Positions 63,260 to 64,000 of a stretch of 64,000 bases of DNA are shown here, one piece after another; position 1 is the stretch's first letter, and the number at the start of each line of letters is the position of its first letter. Below the pieces are notes generated by a model. That model searched no databases. It had not been told where the DNA came from and saw nothing but the letters and a program-made list of their open reading frames with translations. Where the stretch lies: the NCBI GenBank assembly GCA_934201705.1, contig CAKPXF010000003.1, positions 1 through 64,000 on the forward strand, read 5' to 3'. Both the position numbers and the translations under genes were made by a program. The DNA comes from an uncultured Bacilli bacterium. GTDB taxonomy: Bacteria; Bacillota_I; Bacilli_A; RFN20; CAG-631.

Positions 63260-64000
63260 TTACATTAATAATTCATTAAAGTAATCAATAAATAAATCTT
63301 TAAATTCAATTAAATCAACATTATCTTTTACTACTAAATCAAACATAGCACTTTCTTGATTTGGCATTTTTATAATAAGTTTACCAACAATTTCATTAGC
63401 TTTAAGTGGGGCTTTAATATCATTTAGTTTCACTTCTTTTATTAATAAATCTCTTGAGAATTCTTCTAAAGTTATTAAATTAATATCCTTATTTGTAATA
63501 ATATCATATGAATCATTTTTAGCTTTATCAATTTTAATTTTACAAATTACATCATCTTTATTATATAATTTATATGATTTAACCTTACTAAATCCATAGT
63601 CAAGTAATTTTTTAGTTCCTTCATTTCTAGTTTTTGATGTTTTGCAATTCATAATAACACTTACAAGTCTTATATTGTTACGAACAGCAGTTGATGTTAA
63701 ACAAAAGCCAGCTTTACTTGTAAATCCGGTTTTTAAGCCATCCATTCCTTCGTAGAACTTAACCATTTTATTAGTATTAACAAGCCAAAATGGTTTTTTA
63801 GTATTTTCCCTAATATAGCCGTCATACAATGATGTATATTTTAAAACTAAATCTTTATATTTTAATAATTCTAAAGCGATTTTAGCCATATCTACGGCAC
63901 AGGTATAATGATTATCATCATCAAATCCTGTTACATTTACAAAATTAGTATTCATCAATTCTAAAGTTTTTGCTTTTTCATTCATCATATTTACAAAATT
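63260..64000 (-). CDS. D-alanyl-D-alanine carboxypeptidase, peptidase S11 (partial, N-terminus beyond window)
   Basis: The reading frame stays open through the right edge (NFVN before MMNEKAK), so the Ser-x-x-Lys active site lies outside. Present are the family stretches MMNEKAKTLELMNTNFVNVTGFD, YTCAVDMAKIALELL and the KTG motif in DGLKTGFTSKAGFCLTSTA, then the C-terminal beta-sandwich of DacA-type enzymes. It trims the stem pentapeptide of peptidoglycan outside the membrane. Its presence shows the organism makes a cell wall. Confidence 0.9.
   Translation of the reverse strand, partial: NFVNMMNEKAKTLELMNTNFVNVTGFDDDNHYTCAVDMAKIALELLKYKDLVLKYTSLYDGYIRENTKKPFWLVNTNKMVKFYEGMDGLKTGFTSKAGFCLTSTAVRNNIRLVSVIMNCKTSKTRNEGTKKLLDYGFSKVKSYKLYNKDDVICKIKIDKAKNDSYDIITNKDINLITLEEFSRDLLIKEVKLNDIKAPLKANEIVGKLIIKMPNQESAMFDLVVKDNVDLIEFKDLFIDYFNELLM

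Noticed and set aside
1..64000. CRISPR arrays, insertion sequences, prophage genes, rRNA and tRNA genes
   Set aside because: I saw no regularly spaced repeats, transposase or integrase motifs, phage structural genes or cloverleaf-like sequences; tRNAs were only checked by eye.

Overview
The window is a chromosomal segment of a very AT-rich, Gram-positive-type bacterium. It has many lipoproteins, a peptidoglycan D,D-carboxypeptidase, AGGAGG-type ribosome binding sites, TGG for Trp and TGA as a stop (standard code). The gene content (split pyruvate formate-lyase, plant-glycan hydrolases, BspA-like LRR, InlB-type repeats) suggests an anaerobic gut Firmicute, perhaps an uncultured Bacilli or Erysipelotrichia-like lineage. 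That placement is inference; there is no rRNA or tRNA here to anchor it.

Region 1 (1-7.3 kb, minus strand) holds three tandem copies of a giant prepilin-like surface protein gene (one cut by the window edge), plus a small pseudopilin-LRR fusion and a CBS-pair protein. Each giant prepilin gene has a near-identical upstream block in which a run of 8, 10 or 9 G residues forms much of the spacer between a TTGAAA -35 and a TATACT -10. This is the arrangement of slippage-controlled (phase-variable) promoters, and it is the most striking signal in the window.

Region 2 (7.4-12.2 kb) is regulatory: a LytTR response regulator and GHKL kinase pair, an XRE regulator overlapping a gene for a protein with four LPFLD-type repeats, and a sigma-factor-like gene interrupted by one in-frame TAA.

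Region 3 (12.2-15.5 kb, minus) is a pyruvate formate-lyase operon: activase, thioredoxin-like protein, PFL core, and the glycyl-radical domain as a separate 77-residue gene. A 0.9 kb gap follows, then guaB-guaA behind a candidate leader peptide and attenuator.

Region 4 (20-39.7 kb) has an AAA ATPase, an XRE membrane regulator, and a plus-strand glycan-use cluster behind an AraC regulator: ABC binding protein and two permeases, two related GH-A-like lipoproteins, a secreted protein with a Cys-containing C-terminal anchor, GH2 beta-galactosidase, GH127 beta-L-arabinofuranosidase and a three-repeat lipoprotein. A second ATPase and a frameshifted cyclophilin-like gene follow.

Region 5 (39.8-57.4 kb, minus, with a divergent AraC gene) is a second glycan cluster: LplB/LplC-type permeases and binding protein, a fusion protein, GH36 alpha-galactosidase, GH39-like hydrolase, a LamG-acetylesterase, a LamG/InlB-repeat protein and GH32. 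Four proteins across regions 4 and 5 share a GC[K/R]G-hydrophobic-basic C-terminal signal. Region 6 (57.5-63.2 kb) is an intracellular sugar pathway (FucI/AraA-like isomerase, FGGY kinase, DUF4432 epimerase-like protein, class II aldolase) with a PocR-AraC regulator. The window ends in a D-alanyl-D-alanine carboxypeptidase gene. Regions 4-6 together describe release of sugars outside the cell, ABC import, further trimming inside and entry into glycolysis.
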